A stretch of 34,257 bases of DNA from Polyangiaceae bacterium (lineage in GTDB: Bacteria; Myxococcota; Polyangia; Polyangiales; Polyangiaceae). A program made the translations under genes and the position numbers. How positions within the stretch are numbered: position 1 is the first letter of the stretch; each line of letters opens with the position of its first letter. This document shows, one piece after another, positions 7,436 through 15,518 of the stretch. Below the pieces are notes generated by a model. The model was not told the DNA's origin. It saw only the letters and a program-made list of their open reading frames with translations, and made no database searches. The stretch lies in assembly GCA_025936205.1 (NCBI GenBank), contig JAICTU010000022.1, forward strand, positions 1-34,257, in the 5' to 3' direction.

Positions 7436-9598
7436 ATGACGCGTCCTCCCCGCCCGGAACAGATCCCGCACTCGGCCACGCTCCACGGCATCACGCGCCA
7501 GGACCCCTATCACTGGTTGCGCGATGACAACTGGCAGCAGGTGATGCGCCAACCCGAGGTGCTGGAGGCCCGCATCCGCGCGCATCTCGATCTGGAAAAC
7601 ACCCACACCGATCAGGCGATGGCGGCGACCGAGGAGCTGCAGGAGGCGCTGTTCGCGGAGCTCAAGGGTCGGATCAAGGAGGACGAGAGCTCGGTGCCGG
7701 CCAAGGACGGGCCGTTCCTCTACTACACGCGCTATGCGCTCGGGGCCCAGCACCCCCGCTACTGCCGTCGCCCGGCCGGCTCTTCGCCGCTGCCGGGCAG
7801 CACTGCAGCGGGTGCCATCCCGGCGGACGAACAGGTGCTGTTCGATGCGGACGCAGCCTCGCAGGGCCACGCCTACTTCAGCGCGCGCGGCGTCAGTCAC
7901 ACGCGCGACCACCGGCGCCTGGCGTACGCCCTCGATACGAACGGCTCCGAGTACTTCGAGATCCGCCTGCGCGATCTGGCGACAGGCGACGAGCTGCCCG
8001 ATCGCATCGCGAATACCAGCGGCAACCCGGTGTTCTCCGCCGACGGAGAGTTTCTCTTTTACACGGCCGTCGACGACAACCACCGCCCGTCGAAGGTGTT
8101 TCGCCACCGCTTGGGCTCGCCCAGCGAAAGCGACGTGCTGGTCTATGAGGAGTCGGACCCCGGCTTCTTCGTCGGTATCGAGCACACCGAAGACTATTCC
8201 GAGATCGTGATCATCAGTCACGACCACGTGACCTCGGAGCAACGGCTGATCGACGCCGCACACCCCGAGAGTGCGCCGCGGCTGATCGCTGCGCGCAAGC
8301 CCGGCCTGGAATACGGGGTGAGCTCGCTGGGCGACCAGCTCTTGATCCTGACCAATGCCGGCGCGCGCGACTTCAAGCTGGTGGTCGCTCCGCGCGCCAA
8401 CCCCAGCCCGGAAAACTGGGCGGAGCTCGTTCCGCATCGCCCGGGCTGCCTGATCCTGGCTGTGACCACCTTTTCGGGCCACATCGTGCGCCTGGAGATC
8501 GACGGTGGTCTACCGCGCATCGTGATCCGCAGCCGCAAAGATGGCTCCGAACATCAAATCGCCTTCGCGGAAGAGGCCTACAGCCTGGGTCTGTTATCGG
8601 GCTACGAGTACGACACACGCAGCCTGCGCTTCACGTACTCGTCACTCACGACGCCTCAGGAGACCTACGACTACGACATGGACACGCGCGAGCGCAGCCT
8701 GCGCGATCGGCGCCAGATCCCGAGCGGCCATGATCCCAGCCTGTATCGCAGCGCGCGCGTCTTCGCGACCAGCCACGACGGCGCGCAGATCCCCATCTCG
8801 TTGCTCTGGCACGAGGCCACGCCCACGCCGCGCTCCACACCGGGGAGCGCGGCGGGCGCGCCGTTATTGCTGTACGGCTACGGCTCTTACGGTCACGGTA
8901 TCCCGGCCGCGTTCTCCAGCAACTCGCTGAGCCTCGTGAATCGCGGCTTCGTCTACGCCATCGCGCACGTGCGCGGCGGCAAGGAGATGGGCTACGCCTG
9001 GTACGAAGCTGGCAAGCTGCTGCACAAGAAGAACACGTTCCAGGACTTCGTCGCCGCCGCCGAGCACCTGTGCCGCAGCGGCTGGACGACGCCGGAGCGC
9101 ATCGCGATCCACGGCGGCAGCGCCGGTGGCATGCTGGTGGGGGCCGCCGTCAACCTGCGTCCCGACCTGTTCAACGCGGTGGTGGGCGAAGTGCCCTTCG
9201 TGGACGTCCTGAACACGATGTGTGACGCGGAGCTGCCGCTCACGCCGCCCGAGTGGCCCGAGTGGGGCAATCCGATCGAGGACGAGGCTGCCTACCGCTA
9301 CATCGCCTCCTACTCCCCCTATGACAACGTCACGCGCCAGCGCTATCCCAACATCCTGGCCACCGCCGGCCTGACCGATCCGCGCGTGACCTACTGGGAG
9401 CCGGCCAAATGGATTGCGCGCCTGCGCGACTCGAGTGTCGGGGACGGCCTGCTCTTGCTGCGCACTTACATGCAGGCAGGGCACGGCGGTGCCGCGGGTC
9501 GCTTCGAGAAGCTGCGCCAGGTGGGGTTCGTGCAAGCATTCATCTTGCTCACGTGCGGTGCCGCCGGGCGCACGCCGCTGCCCGCGACTCGAGGCTGA
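7436..9598 (+). CDS. ptrB: Oligopeptidase B, prolyl oligopeptidase family (S9A)
   Basis: Serine peptidase of about 720 residues that typically cleaves short peptides after Arg or Lys. An N-terminal segment (DPYHWLRDD) and a long beta-propeller region precede a C-terminal alpha/beta-hydrolase domain. The catalytic triad is visible: Ser562 in GGSAGGM, Asp648 in LTDPRVTYWEPAKW and His683 in AGHGGAAGRFEK. The sequence around Asp and His matches the oligopeptidase B branch better than prolyl endopeptidases. No signal peptide is apparent, so it is probably cytosolic. I start at the ATG at 7436. An earlier in-frame ATG at 7325 would add 37 Arg/Pro-rich residues without family resemblance. It ends 3 bases before a convergent gene. 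Confidence 0.93.
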   Translation: MTRPPRPEQIPHSATLHGITRQDPYHWLRDDNWQQVMRQPEVLEARIRAHLDLENTHTDQAMAATEELQEALFAELKGRIKEDESSVPAKDGPFLYYTRYALGAQHPRYCRRPAGSSPLPGSTAAGAIPADEQVLFDADAASQGHAYFSARGVSHTRDHRRLAYALDTNGSEYFEIRLRDLATGDELPDRIANTSGNPVFSADGEFLFYTAVDDNHRPSKVFRHRLGSPSESDVLVYEESDPGFFVGIEHTEDYSEIVIISHDHVTSEQRLIDAAHPESAPRLIAARKPGLEYGVSSLGDQLLILTNAGARDFKLVVAPRANPSPENWAELVPHRPGCLILAVTTFSGHIVRLEIDGGLPRIVIRSRKDGSEHQIAFAEEAYSLGLLSGYEYDTRSLRFTYSSLTTPQETYDYDMDTRERSLRDRRQIPSGHDPSLYRSARVFATSHDGAQIPISLLWHEATPTPRSTPGSAAGAPLLLYGYGSYGHGIPAAFSSNSLSLVNRGFVYAIAHVRGGKEMGYAWYEAGKLLHKKNTFQDFVAAAEHLCRSGWTTPERIAIHGGSAGGMLVGAAVNLRPDLFNAVVGEVPFVDVLNTMCDAELPLTPPEWPEWGNPIEDEAAYRYIASYSPYDNVTRQRYPNILATAGLTDPRVTYWEPAKWIARLRDSSVGDGLLLLRTYMQAGHGGAAGRFEKLRQVGFVQAFILLTCGAAGRTPLPATRG

Positions 9599-9601
9599 AA
9601 C

Positions 9602-10801
9602 TCAATCGGGATCTTTCGGGATCTTTCGCACCAGCTCGCCCAGCTGTACGCGCCCATACTCGTAGCTCAGCGGCTGCCGGAAGAAGCTTTTCCGATCGCC
9701 GCCGGTCACCCACAGCTTGCGAGGATCCCACTTGCTCACGCGCAGCGCGGGCGGATAGAGCCCGACCCAGAACCAGCCGAGCAGCTGCGCGGGTCCCGGT
9801 GCCAGCTCCGCCACCTGCACGCCACAACGGTGCGACGGAGGCTCCCCGACACAGCCTGCGGCGACGATCAACGGTGTGTTGCGCAGCGGTTGCCAGTCCC
9901 AGGCACCGTTGAAGCGCAGCGCGCCCGCCGACTGGATCGCCTCCTTCACATCCGGCGGCAAGATTTCCAGCAACTGCGCGCGCAGATCGTCCTCGACCTT
10001 GGCGCGCTGCTCGAAGAGGACGCCCGACCGCAGCTGCAGGCTGACCTTCGCCTCGTTGATCTCCCCCTTGCAGCAACGAAAGCCGATCTCTGGCGACGCA
10101 ACGTTGGGCGACTTGGAGATGGCGTTGGCACAGCGGCCCACGAGCTCGCCGTTCGCGGAATTGCCCCCCCTGAGGCTATACAACTCCGCGGGATTACCCC
10201 TGCCCCAACGGCTGGCGGTCCATTCCCACACTCCGCCGTGCAGATCCCGCACGCCGAAGTCGCTGCGGCAGCCGGTACGGTAGCCGCTGGGCAGCATGCG
10301 CGCTGTCCGCCCCGTCGAGCACACCTCGGGCCGATACCGATCGCCGTATTCGTAGCTGAAGTTGCGCGGCCCTTTGCACGCGCGCTCCCACTCCAGCTCC
10401 GTGCACAGGCGCTTGCCGCGCTCGCGGCACAGCGCTTCTGCTCGCGCATGGTTCACCCCGGTCTCGGGGATCGCGCCCTCCTCGTTCGGATATGGGAATG
10501 CATCGATGAAGAAGCCGTGCAACAACAGCTGCTCCCCCGGCATCTCGGCGTCGGCGATGCGCGGCACACGCCCGGGCGGTGTCCCTGCGACCAGCGACCC
10601 TTCGGGGATCCAAACCATGCCGCGGGGGGCCGTCGGATCCCTGGCGGGGCCAGCCCAGGGAGGCCCCGCGTCGGACACGCCACGGAGCGATCGCGCCATG
10701 GGCGCGCCGTCGCGACAGGCGAGCGAGCCCGCGAGCGCCAGCGAGCTCGCGAGCAACCCCCAATATCGATCTCTGATTGCCCTACGCCCCCTCGCGCTCA
10801 T
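9602..10801 (-). CDS. SUMF1/FGE-fold lipoprotein
   Basis: A 399-residue predicted lipoprotein. A charged N-terminus and hydrophobic stretch (GLLASSLALAGSLAC) lead to a plausible lipidated Cys29, although the lipobox SLAC is not ideal. Residues of about 60-240 show the formylglycine-generating-enzyme/SUMF1 fold: MVWIPEGSLVAG, GKRLCTELEWERACKG, DLHGGVWEWTAS and EIGFRCCKG. True sulfatase-activating enzymes carry two catalytic cysteines just after the RGG(S) strand. Here that stretch is RGGNSANGELVG without Cys, so a structural or ligand-binding role is more likely. The C-terminal 150 residues are unrecognised. The ATG overlaps the end of the upstream regulator gene by 20 bases, suggesting translational coupling. 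Confidence 0.8.
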   Translation of the reverse strand: MSARGRRAIRDRYWGLLASSLALAGSLACRDGAPMARSLRGVSDAGPPWAGPARDPTAPRGMVWIPEGSLVAGTPPGRVPRIADAEMPGEQLLLHGFFIDAFPYPNEEGAIPETGVNHARAEALCRERGKRLCTELEWERACKGPRNFSYEYGDRYRPEVCSTGRTARMLPSGYRTGCRSDFGVRDLHGGVWEWTASRWGRGNPAELYSLRGGNSANGELVGRCANAISKSPNVASPEIGFRCCKGEINEAKVSLQLRSGVLFEQRAKVEDDLRAQLLEILPPDVKEAIQSAGALRFNGAWDWQPLRNTPLIVAAGCVGEPPSHRCGVQVAELAPGPAQLLGWFWVGLYPPALRVSKWDPRKLWVTGGDRKSFFRQPLSYEYGRVQLGELVRKIPKDPD

Positions 10802-12185
10802 CCCGCTCTCTCAGGCCGAGCTCCTTCATCTTCAGCTGCAAGCCCTTGCGTGAAATCTTGAGCAGCCGCGCCGCGTGCGTCACGTTGCCGTGCGTCTCGC
10901 GCAGCGCACGCTCGATCAGTTCTCGCTCCAGGCGCAGGGTGGCCGCTTTCACTTGTTCCTTGAGACCGTCCAGCGAGCCCCCCAGCGGCGGCTCCGGGTC
11001 GACGTCGCCCCTGCGGACGGCATCGGGCAGATCCGCGGGTGTGATGCTGGCTCCGTCACAGAACAGGAGGGCGCGCTCGATCACGTTCTCCAGCTCGCGC
11101 ACATTGCCGGGCCAGCGATAGCGGCACAACAGGCGCTCGGCTTCCGGATCGAGCGTGACCACCTCGTGGTTCAGGTGCGCGCCAAACTTGCGCAAGAAGT
11201 GCCGTGCCAACTCCGGAATGTCCGGCACGCGTTCGCGCAGCGCCGGCAGGGTGATCGGGATGACGCTGAGCCGATAATAGAGCTCCTGTCGGAAGCTACC
11301 CTCGCGCGCGTGCTGCGCCAGATCGACGCGCGTGGCCGCGATCAAACGAATGTTCACGTTGCGGGTCGTGCTCTCGCCGACGCGCGCGCATTCGCCATCT
11401 TGCAGCGCCCGGAGCAGCGCGGGCTGCAACGGCAGCGGCACGCTGTCGATCTCGTCGAGGAACAGCGTACCGCCGGAGGCGAGCTCGAAGCGCCCCGGGC
11501 GCGGCCCGGGCGCTCCCAGACCGCCCGCTGCCTGCCCGAACAGCTCGGCGTCCAGCAGATCGGGGGCCACCGCCGCGCAATTGAGCGCGATGAACGGCGC
11601 GTCCCGGCGCGCCGACCCCTCGTGCAGCGCGCGCGCGACCAGCTGCTTACCGGTGCCCACTTCGCCCGTGATCAACACGCTGGCAAGCGTACCCGAGACG
11701 CGATGAATGACGGATCGCAGCTCCTGGATCGGCCGGCTCTCGCCGATGATACCGAAACTGGGCCCCGGAGGCGGCGGCCGCTCCTCGCGCGCCTCTTCCG
11801 AAGCCAGCACGCGGGTGCGCAGCGCCTTGCGCACCACGTTGCGCACCTCATTCTGATCGAAGGGCTTGGTGATGTAGTCGAAGGCGCCGGCCTTGAGCGC
11901 CGCCACGGCGTTGTCCACCGTCCCGTGAGCGGTGATGATCACCACGGGCAGCTCCGGCTCCATCGCCAGCGCACGGCGCAGCAGCTCCAGACCGTCGAGC
12001 CGCGGCATCCGTAGATCGGTGATCACCACGTCGATGTACTGGTCCTGCAGGATGCGCAGCGCCGCCTCGCCGTCCTCGACCGCGTGCACCTCGTAACCGT
12101 CACGCCCCAGCTGCGCTGCGAGCACGCGACGCAAATTGGGTTCATCGTCCACGACGAGGACCTGCGGACGAGTGTCGGTGATCAT
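10782..12185 (-). CDS. NtrC-family response regulator with degenerate GAFTGA loop
   Basis: Three-domain regulator of 467 residues. The receiver domain has acidic pair Asp13/Asp14, phospho-acceptor Asp57 (ITDLRMP), a Thr in VVIITAHG and a Lys in YITKPF. The AAA+ domain has Walker A GEVGTGK at 174-180 and Walker B GGTLFLDEID. The C-terminus is a Fis-type helix-turn-helix (GNVTHAARLLKISRKGL). The loop that contacts sigma-54, normally GAFTGA, reads GGLGAP at 221-226 (11508-11525), so activation of sigma-54 polymerase in the usual way is doubtful. Related regulators without this loop (for example TyrR, or R. capsulatus NtrC) act with sigma-70. No histidine kinase gene is adjacent. It is followed by an overlapping lipoprotein gene. 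Confidence 0.93.
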   Translation of the reverse strand: MITDTRPQVLVVDDEPNLRRVLAAQLGRDGYEVHAVEDGEAALRILQDQYIDVVITDLRMPRLDGLELLRRALAMEPELPVVIITAHGTVDNAVAALKAGAFDYITKPFDQNEVRNVVRKALRTRVLASEEAREERPPPPGPSFGIIGESRPIQELRSVIHRVSGTLASVLITGEVGTGKQLVARALHEGSARRDAPFIALNCAAVAPDLLDAELFGQAAGGLGAPGPRPGRFELASGGTLFLDEIDSVPLPLQPALLRALQDGECARVGESTTRNVNIRLIAATRVDLAQHAREGSFRQELYYRLSVIPITLPALRERVPDIPELARHFLRKFGAHLNHEVVTLDPEAERLLCRYRWPGNVRELENVIERALLFCDGASITPADLPDAVRRGDVDPEPPLGGSLDGLKEQVKAATLRLERELIERALRETHGNVTHAARLLKISRKGLQLKMKELGLRERDEREGA

Positions 12186-12281
12186 GCGTATGCCCGAGTG
12201 GGGGTGCGGGGTGATCGCGCTGAAGCAGCTGCCCGCCCGGAGCGCGGATCACACCGGAGGGATCATATCTCTGTAATCGAA

Positions 12282-12301
12282 CTCCGCCGTTTGTGGCGGA
12301 G
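12282..12301 (+). promoter_or_regulatory. Perfect inverted repeat ending at the start codon
   Basis: CTCCGCC, loop GTTTGT, GGCGGAG: a perfect 7-bp inverted repeat whose right arm touches the ATG at 12302. It lies in the 116-base region between the divergent regulator and TPR-like genes. It could be an operator, or an mRNA hairpin hiding the translation start. Confidence 0.4.
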
Positions 12302-13165
12302 ATGGTCAAGTATTGGGCGGGATGGACCCTGATCGCGGGGTTGGCGTTGCCGGCGCTGAGCGCTGCACAACCGACCCAAGCAGAGCCAGCGCCCGAGAGC
12401 CCACCTCCTGCCACCAGCGCGCAGTCCGAGGCCTGTGTGGCTCCCAACCCCGAGGATACGGAAGCCGCCAAGCGGGCCTTTCGGGACGGGCAGAATTCCT
12501 TCAGCGAAGGCGACTATTCTCACGCCGCGGAGCTCTGGCGCTGGGCCTACGAACGCGATTGCACGGCCCACGCTCTGCTGCTGAATCTGGCCATGGCCGA
12601 AGAACTACTCGGCCGGCCGGATTTGGCCACTCAAAGCCTCTCGCGTTTTGATCGGCTCGTCCCGGACTCGCCCTATGTCGCGGCCAACCAAAAGCGCATC
12701 GCGCGACTGGAGCGTGCGCCGGTCGCCTCGGTGCGGCCGCGCCGGGAGCTCTCCAAGGCCTGCCCGCCCGTGCCCGCGCCGCTCGCGCCCCCACGGGCGG
12801 TGACCCCTGCTCTGCGTTCCTGGCTCCCGCTTGGCGTGGCGCTGGGCGGCGCCACCGCCACTCTGGTCGGCGGCGCTTTCTATCTGGAGGCTCGGAGCGC
12901 AGCATCGTCGGCGCAGGACGCCTGCGGCGGTCACTCGGGCCAGTGCACTGATCTCGGTGCCGTCGTGGATGGTGAGCGCGCGCGCGCGCGGGCTCAGACT
13001 GCTGGCTGGATCACGGGAGTAGGGTTGGCCACTCTGGTCGGAGGCCTCGTCTGGTACCTGGCAACTCCGCGCGAAACCGAAACCGCGCCCACGGCGGCGC
13101 GTCGAAGCCTCGACGTCACGCTCGGCAGCAACGCCGTCGGGTTGTCACTGGCCGGCGGTTTCTAG
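12302..13165 (+). CDS. TPR-like envelope protein with signal peptide and two membrane segments
   Basis: About 287 residues and not a named family. A Sec-type signal peptide (VKYWAGWTLIAGLALPALSAAQ) is followed by a Pro/Ala/Glu-rich linker. A short helical-repeat region of TPR character (AKRAFRDGQNSFSEGDYSHA, and ALLLNLAMAEELLGRPDLA) comes next. Two hydrophobic segments near the C-terminus (SWLPLGVALGGATATLVGGA and WITGVGLATLVGGLVWYLA) flank a Cys-containing loop. Proteins of this design are common in myxobacterial envelopes and have no known function. The start is uncertain: a GTG at 12293 is also in frame, and neither has a good ribosome site. It is transcribed away from the response-regulator gene. 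Confidence 0.75.
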   Translation: MVKYWAGWTLIAGLALPALSAAQPTQAEPAPESPPPATSAQSEACVAPNPEDTEAAKRAFRDGQNSFSEGDYSHAAELWRWAYERDCTAHALLLNLAMAEELLGRPDLATQSLSRFDRLVPDSPYVAANQKRIARLERAPVASVRPRRELSKACPPVPAPLAPPRAVTPALRSWLPLGVALGGATATLVGGAFYLEARSAASSAQDACGGHSGQCTDLGAVVDGERARARAQTAGWITGVGLATLVGGLVWYLATPRETETAPTAARRSLDVTLGSNAVGLSLAGGF

Positions 13166-13169
13166 CGCG

Positions 13170-13502
13170 TCAGGGCGCACGCGGCGCCGGCCTCTTGGCT
13201 TTCGAGGGGGGACTGGAGCGCGCCCCGCCCCAGGTTTGATGCGTCGAGGCGCCATTCGCGGGCGCTGCATGCGCGCCGGCGGGCTCGATCCCAAACTCGG
13301 TGCCATCCTCCACGTTGCCCGAGCTCGCGCCGGGCGCCGGGGCGGTGGCCGCGGGCGGCGCCACCAGCTCCTCCGACGCCGCGGGCTCGGTAGGCGCCGT
13401 GAGGCGCTTCGGATCGGGTTCGAGCGGCGGCGGCGTCTCGCTCGAGGAGCCCCCACAGCTCGAGCACAGCAACAGGGTCAGCATCCAGATCGAGGAGCGC
13501 AC
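13170..13502 (-). CDS. Small Pro/Ala-rich lipoprotein
   Basis: A 110-residue product opening with a short signal (MRSSIWMLTLLLCSSCGG), with likely lipidation at Cys13 or Cys16. The rest is Pro/Ala/Glu/Ser-rich, low complexity and without a recognisable domain. It ends in a basic stretch (PPSKAKRPAPRAP). Such proteins are usually flexible envelope tethers. Its stop lies 4 bases from the convergent TPR-like gene, and its start is divergent from ruvA. Coding is plausible from the signal and lipobox but not proven. Confidence 0.6.
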   Translation of the reverse strand: MRSSIWMLTLLLCSSCGGSSSETPPPLEPDPKRLTAPTEPAASEELVAPPAATAPAPGASSGNVEDGTEFGIEPAGAHAAPANGASTHQTWGGARSSPPSKAKRPAPRAP

Positions 13503-13590
13503 GCCGGTCGGCTATCATGGCTGTGCACCTCGCACCAGGGGCGGAATAGCGCTTGCTCTCGCAGGCTCCCACCCTGTAGATGGTAGCGCA

Positions 13591-14190
13591 TTGATTGGTC
13601 GACTGGTTGGCACTGTCGTCGCGCAGGCAGATTCCACCTGGACGGTGGACGTGGCGGGCGTGGGCTACGAGGTCCAAGTACCTCGCGGCACCTCGGTCCG
13701 CTCCGGCTCGAACCCCTCTGAAAGCGCACGCATCACCCTTTATGTGCACACGCACGTACGCGAAGACACTCTCGATCTCTTCGGCTTTGCCAGCGAGCTG
13801 GAGCGCAGCGTCTTCCGCCTTCTGATCGGGGTTCCCAACGTGGGCCCCAAGACGGCGCTCGGCATCTTGAGCGCGCTGCCTCCACCGGATCTGGCGAGCG
13901 CCGTCGCCGACCAGGACCTCGGGCGCCTCACCTCGGTCAGCGGCATCGGCAAGAAGACGGCGGAGCGCCTGATCCTCGAGCTGAAGGAAAAGCTACCCCG
14001 CGTGGCAGAGTTGCGGACACCGGCCAGCACGGAACGGAGGGGCGACGACGCGGGCCGCCTGCTGGGGGCACTGACCAACATGGGCTTCCGCCCGCCCGAA
14101 GCCGAACGGGCCGTGGCCGCTCTGGGCGATCGCGTGGGCAAAGAGCCTCTGTCTGACCTGCTCAAAGCGGCGCTGGCAAAACTGCGTTGA
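13591..14190 (+). CDS. ruvA: Holliday junction branch-migration protein RuvA
   Basis: A 199-residue RuvA, the usual length. RuvA tetramers bind four-way DNA junctions and load the RuvB motor. Domain I starts LIGRLVGTVV. Domain II has two helix-hairpin-helix motifs (GVPNVGPKTALGIL and VSGIGKKTAERLILELKEKL). The C-terminal RuvB-binding three-helix domain reads LLGALTNMGFRPPEAERAV. The start is TTG at 13591, where the conserved M-IGRLVG begins. In-frame codons further upstream read through unrelated sequence. No strong ribosome site is visible. ruvB and ruvC are not beside it here. Confidence 0.93.
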   Translation: MIGRLVGTVVAQADSTWTVDVAGVGYEVQVPRGTSVRSGSNPSESARITLYVHTHVREDTLDLFGFASELERSVFRLLIGVPNVGPKTALGILSALPPPDLASAVADQDLGRLTSVSGIGKKTAERLILELKEKLPRVAELRTPASTERRGDDAGRLLGALTNMGFRPPEAERAVAALGDRVGKEPLSDLLKAALAKLR

Positions 14191-14241
14191 GCTCCCAGCG
14201 AGTTACTTGACCGTCGCCCAAAGCCGTGGACAAATCGCCCC

Positions 14242-14273
14242 TTGGGCAGGGCAATGCGGCGCCGTACTAGTAC
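14242..14273 (+). promoter_or_regulatory. Weak promoter candidate with a 10-bp palindrome
   Basis: TTGGGC (14242-14247), a 17-base spacer, then TACTAG (14265-14270). The -10 lies inside the perfect palindrome GTACTAGTAC (14264-14273). It is positioned 43 bases before the FHA-protein start. The match to consensus is partial, so this is a suggestion only. Confidence 0.25.
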
Positions 14274-14315
14274 CGATGTAAGCGGTCGCACGGCACCCCA
14301 GTGGAGGCCACCAAA

Positions 14316-15419
14316 GTGATCACGTGCCAGAAGTGTGGCAAGGAAAACCAGGACCATTACAAGTTCTGCCTTGGATGTGGAGCCGAGCTGTCGCGAGAGG
14401 TTGCGCAAAAGCCGTACGGACGAGGGGCGCAGGCGGCTGACGCCACCGCTGGTTACGCAGATAAGAGTTACGTGGAAAAGGGTTATGCAGAGCGTGGGAC
14501 CGATGTCCCACCGGAGACGGCAGCGGCACCGCTGGTCGGTGGTGGCACAGAAGCGACCCACGCGTCCCCCGGTATTCCCGCGGCGCGGGCCCGCGCGGCG
14601 GAACCTGCTCCACAGCAGTTCAACCCGCCGGGGCCGAACGGATCCGCCGCGTACATCGCGTGCCCGCAATGCGACCACAACAATCCGGCGGTCAACCGCT
14701 TCTGTGCGTCCTGCGGCTACAAGCTGAACCTCTCGTCGGTCCCGGTGAAGGGCGGCAACCCGGGTGCCAGCCCGGGCGTGAGCGGCAGCATCCGCCTGAC
14801 GGCGCTGCGAGCCGACGGCAGCGAGGCTGGCTCGTACACGCTCGGGCAATCGCCCACGGAGACGATCGGGCGCGACACCGGATCCATCTTCGCCGGCGAC
14901 AGCTACCTCTCTCCGCACCACGCGGTCTTTGCGCGCAAGGGCGATCGCCTCTACGTGAGCGACGCGCGTTCGCTGAACGGCGTGTATTTGAAGATCCGTC
15001 CCAATGCCCCGTGGCCGCTGCGCTTCGGCGACATCTTCCGCATCGGGCAAGAGATCCTGCGGCTCGAGCGGCTGGAGCTTCCGCAGCCGTCGCCCGACGG
15101 CGTACAGCGCCTGGGCAGCCCTGCCGACGGCTACGTGGCGCGATTGGGATTGGTGATCGGCCGGGATACTACCGGCAATGCCTTCCCCGTGCCGAAGACG
15201 GGCCTGCACTTGGGCCGTGAGCGCGGTGACGTGCTGTTTCCTGAAGACGGCTACGTCTCCGGTCTGCACTGCCGGCTCGGTGTCGGCACCGACAGCTCGA
15301 TCACGCTCACGGATCTGGGCAGCTCCAACGGCAGCTTCGTGCGGCTGAAGGACGAGCATCCCGTGTCTTCCGGCGACATCCTGCTGATGGGGCAGCAACT
15401 GTTCCGCATCGACGCCTGA
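14316..15419 (+). CDS. Double zinc-ribbon, double FHA-domain protein
   Basis: A 367-residue signalling adaptor. It has two zinc ribbons: CQKCG with FCLGCG at residues 4-22, and CPQCD with FCASCG around 115-135. Between them lies a low-complexity Tyr/Ala/Pro linker. Two FHA domains follow, and both keep the phosphothreonine-binding residues: IGRDTG, SPHHAVF and SLNGVYL in the first, then LGRERG, SGLHCRL and SSNGSFV in the second. FHA domains bind phosphothreonine peptides and usually work with Ser/Thr kinases. The GTG at 14316 has GGAGG eight bases upstream. A GTG at 14301 is in frame but would include that ribosome site. The partner kinase is not visible here, apart from the fragment at the window's left edge. 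Confidence 0.88.
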   Translation: MITCQKCGKENQDHYKFCLGCGAELSREVAQKPYGRGAQAADATAGYADKSYVEKGYAERGTDVPPETAAAPLVGGGTEATHASPGIPAARARAAEPAPQQFNPPGPNGSAAYIACPQCDHNNPAVNRFCASCGYKLNLSSVPVKGGNPGASPGVSGSIRLTALRADGSEAGSYTLGQSPTETIGRDTGSIFAGDSYLSPHHAVFARKGDRLYVSDARSLNGVYLKIRPNAPWPLRFGDIFRIGQEILRLERLELPQPSPDGVQRLGSPADGYVARLGLVIGRDTTGNAFPVPKTGLHLGRERGDVLFPEDGYVSGLHCRLGVGTDSSITLTDLGSSNGSFVRLKDEHPVSSGDILLMGQQLFRIDA

Positions 15420-15518
15420 CCCGCGTTCACGGACCGACTGCTTCACAGCTACTGCGTTCACGGACTCGAGACGCCGATTTCTCTGACCCGCGCGAGCTGA
15501 CAGGGCCCACCACTTCGC

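Noticed and set aside
9602..10801. Active formylglycine-generating enzyme (sulfatase activation)
   Set aside because: The two catalytic cysteines after the RGG strand are absent, and no sulfatase gene is nearby.
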